A stretch of 64,000 nt of DNA, from positions 1 to 64,000 of the forward strand of contig NZ_JAKNTW010000022.1 of NCBI RefSeq assembly GCF_022213955.1, read 5' to 3'. Numbering within the stretch: the first letter of the stretch is position 1; each line of letters opens with the position of its first letter. The notes under the pieces are model-generated. The model saw only the letters and a program-made list of their open reading frames with translations, made no database searches and was not told the origin of the DNA. The translations under genes and the position numbers were made by a program. The stretch comes from Dolomitihabitans soli. GTDB taxonomy: Bacteria; Actinomycetota; Actinomycetes; Streptosporangiales; Streptosporangiaceae. Positions 27,313 through 35,341 of the stretch are shown here, piece after piece.

Positions 27313-28340
27313 CGGGTCTCCTCTCCGACCGTCGAGGCGCGGATCACCAGCCGGGGTTCGAAGGTGACGGCCCGGGGGGCGCGGTCGCCGTTCTCCAGCC
27401 GGTCGAGCAGCAGTTCGGCGGCGGCCTTGCCGCGCTCGGCCGAGCCGAGCGAGACGCTGGTCACGGCCGGCCAGGCGGCGGCCGCCAGGTCGACGTCGTC
27501 CATGCCGGCCACGGCCACGTCCTCAGGAACCCGCAGGCCGGCCCGCCGGAGCACGTCGAGCGCGCCCAGCGCGATCAGGTCGTTCGCGCACATCAGCGCG
27601 TCCAGGCCCGGCGCCCCGCCGTCCGCGGCCAGTCTGGCGAGCAGCCGCTCCGCCGCCTGCGCGCCCTCCAGGCGGTAGAAGTCGCCGACCTCCACCAGCC
27701 GCGGGTCGTACGGCAGGCCGAGCGCGGCCAGCGTGGCGATGTAGGCCGCGCCCCGTGCCGCCCCCGGCACGGTGTCCGGCGGGCCGTTGAGGAAGCCGAT
27801 ACGGCGCCGGCCGAGCGCGTGCAGGTGCTCCATGGCCAGCCGCAGGCCGCTGCGCGAGTCGGTCCGCACGTTGTCGACCGCGGTTCCCTCCGGCACCGAG
27901 CCGATGACCACGACGGGTGCCCGTGCCACGGTGATCGCCGTCACCAGTTCCGCGGTCACCCGCAGCGGGATCATGATGAGCCCGTCCACGTAGCGCTCGC
28001 CGAGGCTGCGCAGCACGTCGATCTCGTCGCCGACGTCCGCGTCGGTGGAGTGCAGCACGAGCCGGTAGCCCGCGGCCTTCAGCACCGGCTGGATCTCGCG
28101 GATCATCGCGAGGTAGACCGGGTTGCCGATGTCGGCCATGGCGAAGGCCACCTGGTTGGTCCGCCGCGATTTCAGCGACCTGGCCACCGAGTTGGGCACA
28201 TAACCCAGTTCGTTGGCGGCCGCCAGCACCTTGCGCACGGTCTCCTCGCGCGTCGGCAGGCCGTTGAGCACCCGGGACACCGAGGCGATGGACACCCCCG
28301 CACGAGCGGCGATCGTGTTGATCGTCGGCCCTCCACTCAC
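27309..28340 (-). CDS. LacI family regulator of the ARH operon
   Basis: A 343-aa LacI/GalR repressor. HTH: TINTIAARAGVSIASVSRVLNG; hinge: YVPNSVARSLKSRRT; effector domain from QVAFAMADIGNPVYLAMIREI to VTFEPRLVIRASTV. It heads the nine-gene minus-strand operon down to ribokinase, and its stop overlaps the first permease. Two identical 15-bp palindromic operators lie 35-83 bp upstream of the start, indicating autoregulation of the entire operon. The inducer is probably the imported sugar or released ribose. Confidence 0.93.
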   Translation of the reverse strand: MSGGPTINTIAARAGVSIASVSRVLNGLPTREETVRKVLAAANELGYVPNSVARSLKSRRTNQVAFAMADIGNPVYLAMIREIQPVLKAAGYRLVLHSTDADVGDEIDVLRSLGERYVDGLIMIPLRVTAELVTAITVARAPVVVIGSVPEGTAVDNVRTDSRSGLRLAMEHLHALGRRRIGFLNGPPDTVPGAARGAAYIATLAALGLPYDPRLVEVGDFYRLEGAQAAERLLARLAADGGAPGLDALMCANDLIALGALDVLRRAGLRVPEDVAVAGMDDVDLAAAAWPAVTSVSLGSAERGKAAAELLLDRLENGDRAPRAVTFEPRLVIRASTVGEETR

Positions 28341-28374
28341 GATGCGGCCACCTGCCCGTCCTGGTCGAATACGA

Positions 28375-28389
28375 CGGTAAACGTTTACG
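28375..28389. promoter_or_regulatory. LacI operator copy 1
   Basis: CGGTAAACGTTTACG contains the perfect 12-bp palindrome GTAAACGTTTAC at 28377-28388, a textbook LacI-family operator. It lies 35 bp upstream of the lacI start. Confidence 0.85.
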
Positions 28390-28408
28390 AAGGATCGCCG
28401 ACAGCTAT

Positions 28409-28423
28409 CGGTAAACGTTTACG
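28409..28423. promoter_or_regulatory. LacI operator copy 2
   Basis: An exact second copy of CGGTAAACGTTTACG, with its centre 34 bp from copy 1. The remaining sequence of this 218-bp intergenic region shows no further gene. Confidence 0.85.
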
Positions 28424-28558
28424 GATGTCCCATATGAAACCTGTGCGTAACGTGCACGTCAAGTCACGACCACGTAACGCCAAACTCCTCCGGGGCCCTC
28501 CAGGCTCCGACGCCGGCTCCCGGTCGCGCGTCCGGCGATGGAAACCGGCCTCCCGCGC

Positions 28559-29569
28559 CTAGAGACCACCGCCGAGATAGCGCTCGGCCAGCTCACAGGT
28601 CCCGTCGGTGTAGCCGGCGCCCAGTTCGCGAGCGATGTCCACGGCCGTGTGGGTGCCGATCCAGGCGACCAGCAGCAGGCGGCGGAACATCACGAACGTC
28701 CAGATCTCCCGCTCCTCGGCCGGATCCAGCGGGAGAACCGTCCGGTAGCCGCGGGTCCAGGAGTCGATCATCTCGGGCGCCTGCGGGTGGTGCTCGATGA
28801 AGCTGAGCGCGGCCGCGAGGTCGTAGATGTACCAGCCGAAACCGCAGTCGTCGAAGTCGATCACGCTGGGCGCGTCCCGCCCGTCCACGAGCAGGTTCGC
28901 CAGCCGCAGGTCGGCATGGATCAGCCCGTAACGGTCCGCGCCCCCGCCGTGCCGTGCCAGCCGTACCCTCAGTTCGTGGTCCAGCCGGTCCAGTACGGCC
29001 CGCGCCTCGCCGCGCACCCCCTGGCCGTCCTGCCAGCGGCCCCAGCGCGCCTCCTCGCCCAGGGCGGCGTCGTAGTCCCAGTGGAAGCGGGTGAACCCGG
29101 GGGGCCGCCGCCAGCCCCTGGCGTGCCGGTGCATGCGGGCGGTGAGCGCGCCGAGCCGCTCGAACGCCTCGACCAGCCGGTCCGCCGCGGGCTCCGCGCC
29201 GGGGAGATGCTCGAACATCACACAGGTACGGCCTGGCCCGCCGTCCGCGCCGGCGACGGTCACCGCCCTGCTGCCGTCGGCGGCGGGCAGCACACGGGGA
29301 GTGCGGACGCCCTCGTCGCGGCGCAGCGCCTCCAGCCAGTCGAGTTCGGAGGCGATGGCCCGCGCGGAGTGATAGCCGAGCCGGTGGACCCGGAGGATCG
29401 CCCGCTGCCCGCCCGTCGGGTCGTCCACCCGGTAGGTCGCGTTCTCCGACACGTTGATCAGCGTCGCCGTCGTCTCGTCCGGCAGGCCGTACCGGCCGAG
29501 GGCGCGGCGCGCGATCTCGGCCACGCCGGCCATGACCCCGTCGCCCGCGGACAGGTCGTGAACCCGCAT
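28559..29569 (-). CDS. APH-fold phosphotransferase
   Basis: A 336-aa aminoglycoside-phosphotransferase-family kinase, overall closest in layout to homoserine-kinase-II/SrkA-like enzymes. It has an N-lobe (LINVSENATYRVDDPTGGQRAILRVHRLGYHS), the catalytic loop LIHADLRLANLLVDG (H-x-D) and the metal motif VIDFDDCGFGWYIYDLAAAL. ATG 29569 has GGGAGGG 4 nt upstream. The natural substrate is unknown; homoserine, choline or a metabolite alcohol are as likely as an antibiotic. It is divergent from the HbpS-like gene. Confidence 0.87.
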   Translation of the reverse strand: MRVHDLSAGDGVMAGVAEIARRALGRYGLPDETTATLINVSENATYRVDDPTGGQRAILRVHRLGYHSARAIASELDWLEALRRDEGVRTPRVLPAADGSRAVTVAGADGGPGRTCVMFEHLPGAEPAADRLVEAFERLGALTARMHRHARGWRRPPGFTRFHWDYDAALGEEARWGRWQDGQGVRGEARAVLDRLDHELRVRLARHGGGADRYGLIHADLRLANLLVDGRDAPSVIDFDDCGFGWYIYDLAAALSFIEHHPQAPEMIDSWTRGYRTVLPLDPAEEREIWTFVMFRRLLLVAWIGTHTAVDIARELGAGYTDGTCELAERYLGGGL

Positions 29570-29699
29570 ACAACCCTCCCAACCACGAAATATCGGGACA
29601 TTATCCCGCGCCGTCTGATCTTGCGACGGCGGGACCGGCGGGATACGAACGAATCGGTCCCGCACCACCACCGGGGCGGCCCACGAGGAGGTTGACGCC

Positions 29700-30104
29700 G
29701 TGAATCGCGAGCTGGCCCTGCGGATGTGCGAGGCGGCGATCAAGGAGGCGGCCCGCACCGGCGCGCTCGTGTCGGTGGCCGTGGTCGACGCGGGCGGGCA
29801 CCTCACCGCCTTCCAGCGGATGGACGGAGCCGGTATCGCCGGTCCGGTGCTCGCCCCCGCCAAGGCGCACACCGCGGTGGCGCACCGCGTCGCCACCGCC
29901 GATCTCGCGCCGATGGTCCAGCCGGGCGGCGAGCTGTACGGCCTGGCCGGTGACCGGTTCGTCTGCGTGGGCGGCGGCGTGCCCCTGTGGGACGGGGAGG
30001 GCGCCGGGGGGAGGGTGATCGGCGGGGTCGGAGTCAGTGGCGGTACCGTCTCCCAGGACGTCGCCTGCGCCGAGGCGGCGGCTGCCCTGTGGGAGACATC
30101 GTGA
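29700..30104 (+). CDS. GlcG/HbpS family heme-binding protein (DUF336)
   Basis: A 134-aa protein with the GlcG/HbpS (DUF336) fold: ALRMCEAAIKEAARTGALVSVAVVDAGGHL, FQRMDGAGI and the conserved glycine-rich end RVIGGVGVSGGTVSQDVACAEAA. HbpS relatives bind or degrade heme, while other members lie in glycolate or cobalamin loci, so function is only approximate. There is no signal peptide, unlike secreted Streptomyces HbpS. GTG 29700 has GAGGAGG 8 nt upstream. It faces away from the APH-type kinase gene and may share its promoter region. Confidence 0.88.
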   Translation: MNRELALRMCEAAIKEAARTGALVSVAVVDAGGHLTAFQRMDGAGIAGPVLAPAKAHTAVAHRVATADLAPMVQPGGELYGLAGDRFVCVGGGVPLWDGEGAGGRVIGGVGVSGGTVSQDVACAEAAAALWETS

Positions 30105-30215
30105 CGACATTCCCTTCCCATGGGGGCCTGAACACGGAAAACTGCTGTCCGCCACGATTAGATTCGGTATCACGGGTAACACAAACCCGGTTCCTGACCC
30201 GAGGAGGAGACACTC

Positions 30216-30521
30216 ATGGCACTTCCCACACTGACCCCCGAGCAGCGCCAGGCCGCGCTCGAGAAGGCCGCAGAGGCCCGAGCCGCGCGTGCCGCGCTCC
30301 TCGCCAAGATAAAGACCGGCGAGCTTTCCTTCTCCGACCTGCTCACCAGGGAGGACGACATCACCAAGAAGACCAAGGTCTCCCAGGCGCTGCGCGCCGT
30401 CAAGGGCGTCGGCCCCGCCAAGGCGACCGCCCTCATGGAGCAGGCGGGTGTCGACGTCAACCGGCGGATCGGCGGCCTCGGCGCCCAGCAGCGCCGCAAG
30501 CTGGTCGACGCCCTGGCCTGA
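30216..30521 (+). CDS. mihF: Actinobacterial integration host factor
   Basis: A 101-aa mIHF/sIHF, the actinobacterial nucleoid-associated DNA-binding protein. It has an N-terminal helix MALPTLTPEQRQAALEKAAE and a helix-two-turn-helix core with SDLLTREDD, KTKVSQALRAVKGVGPAKA and VDVNRRIGGLGAQQRRKLV. AGGAGGAG lies 7-8 nt before the ATG. In many actinomycetes this gene neighbours gmk; here it is alone between an HbpS-like gene and a two-component system, so it may be a second copy. It would bend DNA and influence chromosome compaction and gene expression. Confidence 0.94.
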   Translation: MALPTLTPEQRQAALEKAAEARAARAALLAKIKTGELSFSDLLTREDDITKKTKVSQALRAVKGVGPAKATALMEQAGVDVNRRIGGLGAQQRRKLVDALA

Positions 30522-30531
30522 CCGGCCGGCC

Positions 30532-31179
30532 CTACGAACGGAGGTAAGTGAGCACGGCCAGCACTCGCCGGTGCTGGTCGCTGTCCTCCGCGTGCAGTCC
30601 GAGCTTGGCGAAGATACTGCGGATGTGCTTCTCCACCGCACCGTCGCTGATGACGAGTTGCCGGCCGATGGCAGGGTTCGACTTGCCCTCCGCCATCAGG
30701 CCGAGCACCTCGCGCTCTCTGGGGGTGAGAGAGGCGAGTGGATCGTCGCGGCGCCGCCGTACCATCAGCTGGGCCACCACTTCGGGGTCGAAGACCGTTC
30801 CCCCCGCCGAGACCCTGCGCAGTCCGCCGAGGAACTCCTCCACGTCGACGACCCGGTCCTTGAGCAGGTAACCGACCGCGCCGCGCGCGTCGGCGAGAAG
30901 GTCGTCGGCATACGACACCTCCACATACTGGGACAGGATCAACACCGGGGCGCCCGGCACCTGGCGGCGAGCCTCCACCGCGGCGCGCAGCCCTTCGTCG
31001 CTGAAGGTCGGCGGCATCCGCACATCGACGACGGAGACGTCGGGACGATGCCTCGCCACGGCCTTCACCAGGCTGTCTCCGTCGCCGACCGCTTCGACGA
31101 CCTCGCAGCCGAACTCCTCAAGGAGCCTGATCAAGCCCTCCCTGATCAGCACTGCGTCGTCGGCCACGACTACCCGCAC
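30532..31179 (-). CDS. NarL/LuxR-type response regulator
   Basis: A 215-aa response regulator. The receiver domain starts VRVVVADDAVLIREGL with phospho-acceptor Asp52 (SVVDVRMPP) and conserved Lys in YLLKDR. The LuxR HTH includes LTPREREVLGLMAEGKSNPAIGRQL and GAVEKHIRSIFAKLGL. GTG 31179 has GGAGG 6 nt upstream and is needed to complete the receiver fold. It therefore overlaps the kinase gene by 62 nt, an unusually long coupling. It ends 10 nt from the convergent mihF. Its probable target is the inverted repeat at 32478-32535. Confidence 0.92.
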   Translation of the reverse strand: MRVVVADDAVLIREGLIRLLEEFGCEVVEAVGDGDSLVKAVARHRPDVSVVDVRMPPTFSDEGLRAAVEARRQVPGAPVLILSQYVEVSYADDLLADARGAVGYLLKDRVVDVEEFLGGLRRVSAGGTVFDPEVVAQLMVRRRRDDPLASLTPREREVLGLMAEGKSNPAIGRQLVISDGAVEKHIRSIFAKLGLHAEDSDQHRRVLAVLTYLRS

Positions 31180-32419
31180 ACGGCACCTCCGCGACGATCA
31201 CCGTCGGCCCCCCAGTCGGCGACTCGACGACGAGTTCGCCGTCGACCGCGCGCAACCGGTCGGCCAGACCGGCCAGGCCGTGTCCCTTGGCGACGTGAGC
31301 GCCGCCGACACCATCATCCCCGATGGTCAGCAGCAGCACGTCACCCGTGCGGGAAAGGGAGACCGTGCACATCGTCGCGTGGCTGTGCTTCGCCACGTTG
31401 GTGAGGGTTTCGGCCACCACGAAATAAATCGTGTTCTCCAACGCGGCGGGGTACCGTTCCACCGTCTGGACGTCGATCTCCACCGGGATGGTGCACCGGC
31501 TGGCCACCGCGGCCAGCGCCGGGGCGAGCCCGCGGTCGGCCAGGATCGGCGGGGCGATGCCGCGCGAGAGGGCGCGCAGCTCGTCGAGGGTCTCGCGGGT
31601 GGCGAGGATGGCGTCGGCGATCGTGGTCTCCGCGGCGTGCGGGTCCTTGGTCATCTGCCGCTGCGCACGGGACAGTTCCATCGCGAGGTGGACGAGTCGT
31701 TGCTGCGGCCCGTCGTGGATGTCGCGCTCCAGCCGGCGCAGCGCCGCCGCCTCGGCCGACACCGCCGCCGCCCGGCCCTCCGCCAGGTCGTCGATCCGCT
31801 CGTGCAGCTCGGCCACCCCGGTCAGCATCGCCCGGCCGAGTCCCGCCTGGAACATCGCGACCAGGCGCAGCATCAGCGGCAGCGTGATCGCGAAGATCGC
31901 GCCGATGCCGAAGTTGATCGCGGCGTCGGCGACGTAGTTCCGGCCGAAGCCCAGCAACTCCCCCAGGCCCGAGTAGTCCGGGACGTTGAAGAAGATCCAG
32001 CCGTACAGGGGATAGAGGACCCCCGTGAGCGTGCCCGCCCACCACGTCACGGTCACCACGAAGCCCAGGATCGCGAAGGGCAGCACCACCACGCCGTGCA
32101 GCAGGTCCAGCCACGACTGGCCGTTGGTGATCGGATTGACCAGCCGGCGGAGGGTCCCGGCCTTCTCCGGCGCCTTCGAGTAGCGGGGCCTGGCCACCGG
32201 CCGGCCGAGCACCTCGGGCAACCAGCGGCGCTCCACGTCGGCGAACAGCCGGGCGATCAGCAACGTCGTCGCAAGGATCGGCAGCCCCACCCAGACCACG
32301 GTGAGCCCCACACCCAGGGAGAACCCCACGACCATCAGGATGAACCCGATGAGGGCCAGCGGGAAACTGATCAGCAGGTATCGCGTGTCGACACCGATCT
32401 GCTTCATGAGGGAGCGCAT
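31118..32419 (-). CDS. Sensor histidine kinase (HisKA_3, multi-span sensor)
   Basis: A 433-aa kinase. Four hydrophobic spans in residues 14-190 (YLLISFPLALIGFILMVVGF; TVVWVGLPILATTLLIARLF; GVVVLPFAILGFVVTVTWW; FGIGAIFAITLPLMLRLV) form a membrane-embedded sensor with little external loop, typical of envelope-sensing kinases. The dimerisation box RRLERDIHDGPQQRL gives phospho-acceptor His235. The ATPase domain contains DDGVGGAHVAKGHGLAGLADRL. ATG 32419 is chosen over an in-frame TTG at 32458. It is coupled to the response regulator, and is divergent from an acyltransferase with which it shares a palindromic control region. Confidence 0.9.
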   Translation of the reverse strand: MRSLMKQIGVDTRYLLISFPLALIGFILMVVGFSLGVGLTVVWVGLPILATTLLIARLFADVERRWLPEVLGRPVARPRYSKAPEKAGTLRRLVNPITNGQSWLDLLHGVVVLPFAILGFVVTVTWWAGTLTGVLYPLYGWIFFNVPDYSGLGELLGFGRNYVADAAINFGIGAIFAITLPLMLRLVAMFQAGLGRAMLTGVAELHERIDDLAEGRAAAVSAEAAALRRLERDIHDGPQQRLVHLAMELSRAQRQMTKDPHAAETTIADAILATRETLDELRALSRGIAPPILADRGLAPALAAVASRCTIPVEIDVQTVERYPAALENTIYFVVAETLTNVAKHSHATMCTVSLSRTGDVLLLTIGDDGVGGAHVAKGHGLAGLADRLRAVDGELVVESPTGGPTVIVAEVPCAGSRGRRRSADQGGLDQAP

Positions 32420-32477
32420 GGCCTCAACCGTACGATCCGGCGCCGGTTCGCTCGACAAGGAAGGCAGGCATCCTCAC

Positions 32478-32535
32478 GGTAGGGCCCGCCCTACCTTCCC
32501 CGGTAGCGCCCGCCGACGGTAGGGCGGGCCCTACC
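32478..32535. promoter_or_regulatory. Large inverted repeat between kinase and acyltransferase genes
   Basis: GGTAGGGCCCGCCCTACC (32478-32495) and GGTAGGGCGGGCCCTACC (32518-32535) are exact reverse complements, and each is also almost palindromic in itself. A third related half-site, GGTAGCGC, begins at 32502. It is positioned to control both divergent genes and is a good candidate binding site for the response regulator. Confidence 0.7.
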
Positions 32536-32646
32536 GCGGACGGTGGTGCGCACTCTGCGGCGATGAGGCCAGGCCACGTCACTGTGCCCGCGACGTCCAG
32601 CGGACAGGCTCGATCCAGCCCGCCCCGCTGACGAATCGAGCTCGCC

Positions 32647-33915
32647 GTGACCGTCCTCCTGGAACGACCAGCGCCACGCGCCACGCCCGCGCCGCACCGC
32701 CCGCCCACCGCGCGCCGGGACCTGTTCATCGACGTCCTCAGGCTGTTCGGCATGGCCCTCGTGGTGCTCCAGCACTGGAGCATCCCGCTGCTGTCCTACG
32801 ACGGCGTCCGCATCACCACGGGCAACGCCCTCGCGACGCCCGGCGTGTGGACCGTCACCTGGATCAGCCAGGTGATGCCGCTCGTCTTCTTCGCGGGCGG
32901 GGCCGCCAACGCGATCAGCTTCGGCCGCAGCACGGGCGGCGCTCCCGCCTGGCTGGCCGTACGGCTGCGCCGGCTCGCCTGGCCGGTCCTGGCCCTGGCG
33001 GCGGTCTGGATCCCGCTGCCCCACCTGCTGCTCGCCGCCGGCCTGCCGGCCCAGCCCGTCGAGGTGGGCTCCCGGCTGACCGGCCAGCTGCTGTGGTTCC
33101 TGGCCGTCTACGTCATCGCCGTCACCCTCACACCGCTGATGCTGCGCGCCCACGAGAGGTACGGCCTGCGCGTGCCCGCCGTACTGGCCGCCGGGGCCGT
33201 CCTGGTCGACGTCCTCAGGTTCACCAGCGGGCTGGACTGGGCCGGGTACCTCAACATCGTGTTCGTCTGGATGACCGTGCACCAGCTCGGCTTCTTCTAC
33301 GCGCAGGGCCGCCTCACCCGGCCGGTCCCGCTCGCGGTCGGCGGCTTCGGCCTCGCCGCTCTGCTGGTGGCCTACGGCCCGTACCCGGGAAGCATGATCG
33401 GCCTGCCCGGCGCGGAGATCTCGAACATGGCGCCGCCCACCCTGGCGATGCTGGCCGTGGCCGCCGGGCAGCTCGGCCTGGCCGTCCTGCTCCGGCCGTT
33501 GATCATGCGGCTGCGCTGGCAGAAGGTGATCGGCTGGGCCGGGCCGCGCATCATGACCGTCTACCTCTGGCACATGCCCGCGCTGTTCGTCGTCACCGGC
33601 CTGGTCGTCGTCGGCCTGGGCATCGACACCCCCGCCCCCGGCAGCCTGGCGTGGTTCGCGGGCTGGCCGCTGTGGCTGGGCCTGCTGGCCCTGGTGATGT
33701 ATCCGCTGCTGCGGTGCTTCGCCCGCTTCGAGGAGCCGCCCGCCCTGCCGTACGGCTCGGCGTCCTGGTCCGCCATGCTGGCCGCGGGAACGCTGGTCGG
33801 CGGCGGCCTGCTCACCCTGACCGTCACCGGTTTCGCGCCCGGTTTCGCGCCGGTGCTCGCGCTGATCGCCATCCTGGGCGGCCTGCTACTGACCGCCCCC
33901 GCGGCACGCGCGTAA
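32647..33915 (+). CDS. Membrane acyltransferase (acyltransferase 3 family)
   Basis: A 422-aa polytopic protein of the acyltransferase-3 type. After a Pro-rich cytosolic N-terminus it reads RRDLFIDVLRLFGMALVVLQHW, with the conserved Arg and His of the family, followed by about ten membrane helices. MTVYLWHMPALFVVTGLVVVG is the conserved late helix. These enzymes transfer acyl groups to extracytoplasmic sugars or glycopolymers. GTG 32647 has a weak RBS. It is divergent from the histidine kinase gene and shares its palindromic control region, suggesting that envelope-stress signalling controls a cell-surface acylation. Confidence 0.87.
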   Translation: MTVLLERPAPRATPAPHRPPTARRDLFIDVLRLFGMALVVLQHWSIPLLSYDGVRITTGNALATPGVWTVTWISQVMPLVFFAGGAANAISFGRSTGGAPAWLAVRLRRLAWPVLALAAVWIPLPHLLLAAGLPAQPVEVGSRLTGQLLWFLAVYVIAVTLTPLMLRAHERYGLRVPAVLAAGAVLVDVLRFTSGLDWAGYLNIVFVWMTVHQLGFFYAQGRLTRPVPLAVGGFGLAALLVAYGPYPGSMIGLPGAEISNMAPPTLAMLAVAAGQLGLAVLLRPLIMRLRWQKVIGWAGPRIMTVYLWHMPALFVVTGLVVVGLGIDTPAPGSLAWFAGWPLWLGLLALVMYPLLRCFARFEEPPALPYGSASWSAMLAAGTLVGGGLLTLTVTGFAPGFAPVLALIAILGGLLLTAPAARA

Positions 33916-34032
33916 CGGCCTGCCGTCCGCGATGCGCACCACCGCCGACGCGAACGACGTCGACTGGTGCCGCGTTCCGTCCGGTCCGATACGCCTCCAC
34001 AGGAGGGCATGTCGATCACGCGGTCAATGCCA

Positions 34033-35043
34033 TCAGGTCGATGGGTCCCAGACACGTACGATCCCGTCTCGTCCCGCCGTCAGTACGACGTGGCGACCAG
34101 CCACCGGGGTAAGCGCCACGGTCCAGATTTCGCCCCTGTGTCCGGCCAGTGGGGCCCCGATCTGCCCGCCATCGGCAAGATCCCAGACCCGCGCCGTCCC
34201 ATCGTCGCCGCCGGTCACCGCGAGTGTCCGAGCTCCGACCACCGCGGCGGCCAAGGTGGAAACACGGTCCTCGTGACCGGTGAGCAGGTTCCCGATCAGC
34301 CCGCCGCCGACCGCGTCCCAGATTCGTAGCTCGCCGGGGTCGGCCACCGCCAGCACGACTGGACGGCCACCGACCTCGGACAGCGCCACAGCGTTGACCT
34401 GGTCGCCGGCAGACCACTCGTGGACCGGCTCACCAGATTCAAGATCCGACATCAGGACTCTGCTGTCGCCGCCCGACACCACGACCGGCCGCCCACCGAG
34501 CCGCCCTATTACGAGACCGCACATCTCGTCCGAATGCCCGGGAAGCTCCCGGGGCTCCTGCTCCTCCGCGAACTCGTCATCCGAAGGACCCCACGCTTCC
34601 ACTTCGGGATCCGACGGATCCCATATATAGACCTCGGGAATCGCCACGCCCGCCACGAGAACCGTGCGCCCATCCACCCGAGTCAGGTCGATCGCGTGAA
34701 CACAGCTGCGAAACTCCGGCGGGGCATTGAGCAGGTCACCGCTCATCAAATCCCACAGGCCCGGCCCCTGGTGCTCCCCGCCCGCAGCGAACAGCACCTG
34801 CCCATCGACCACGTCTACGGCCACATGTGAGAAGTCCGGATACACGGGAATTCCGTACGACCCGTTATCGAAATCCGTCAGCGGTCGCTTCAGCCACTCA
34901 TCCCCGAGCAGGTCCCAAGTCCACACGTCGCCGCCGTCGGCGCACACCACCAGTGGCCGCCCCTTTACATCGGCCACGGCGAAGTCGGAAAGATTCCCCT
35001 CGGACGGAATCATGCTGCTCGTGATCAACCGACTGTCAGCCAT
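34033..35043 (-). CDS. WD40-like beta-propeller protein
   Basis: A 336-aa protein made of degenerate WD repeats, clearest at the C-terminus: GHEDRVSTLAAAVVGARTLAVTGG, DGTARVWDLADGGQIGAPLAGHRGEIWTVAL and GRDGIVRVWDPST. Each repeat ends in a W-D or related pair. It has no signal peptide and no kinase domain, although such propellers often sit C-terminal to Ser/Thr kinases. The reading frame stays open upstream into a TnpB-like C-terminus (to about 35238), so the 5' end may have been replaced by a transposon remnant. ATG 35043 is used because homologous sequence appears to start there. Confidence 0.82.
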   Translation of the reverse strand: MADSRLITSSMIPSEGNLSDFAVADVKGRPLVVCADGGDVWTWDLLGDEWLKRPLTDFDNGSYGIPVYPDFSHVAVDVVDGQVLFAAGGEHQGPGLWDLMSGDLLNAPPEFRSCVHAIDLTRVDGRTVLVAGVAIPEVYIWDPSDPEVEAWGPSDDEFAEEQEPRELPGHSDEMCGLVIGRLGGRPVVVSGGDSRVLMSDLESGEPVHEWSAGDQVNAVALSEVGGRPVVLAVADPGELRIWDAVGGGLIGNLLTGHEDRVSTLAAAVVGARTLAVTGGDDGTARVWDLADGGQIGAPLAGHRGEIWTVALTPVAGRHVVLTAGRDGIVRVWDPST

Positions 35044-35093
35044 GCGGAGCATGCTAGTCAGCTTCTCGGCCGTAACGACCGAGCTTGCAGTTC

Positions 35094-35341
35094 CTCGCCG
35101 TCGATGGATTCGACGGTTCAGACCGCGTCGTCGGCAGCGTGACTCACAGCCCGCCACACCGCGCGAGGCGATGTCGCGGGCCGCGTTGACGTCGGCGTGC
35201 TCAGCGAAGCCACATGACGTACAGACGAAGGTTTCCTGGTCAGGCCGGTTCTTCTATAAGGCGGCCCGCGCCGGGATCGCGCTCGTTCAGGTGGATCCGG
35301 CTTACACCTTCCAGCAGCGCTCTGCCTGCGGGCATGTGGAT
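35094..35341. pseudogene. TnpB (IS200/IS605) remnant in two opposed halves
   Basis: On the plus strand 35240-35341 encodes FFYKAARAGIALVQVDPAYT and then RSACGHVD, the RuvC-III/zinc-ribbon approach of TnpB, with the first zinc Cys changed to Arg. On the minus strand, from 35238 down to about 35094, comes ETFVCTSCGFAEHADVNAARD, the second CxxC and the final catalytic Asp region. In an intact TnpB these are consecutive, so an inversion broke the gene at about 35239. The minus half stays open into the WD40 gene. The rest of the 612-bp gap 35044-35655 shows no other gene. Confidence 0.8.

Noticed and set aside
28425-28558. Open frame running off the lacI upstream region on the plus strand
   Set aside because: It has no RBS or similarity and crosses the two operators.
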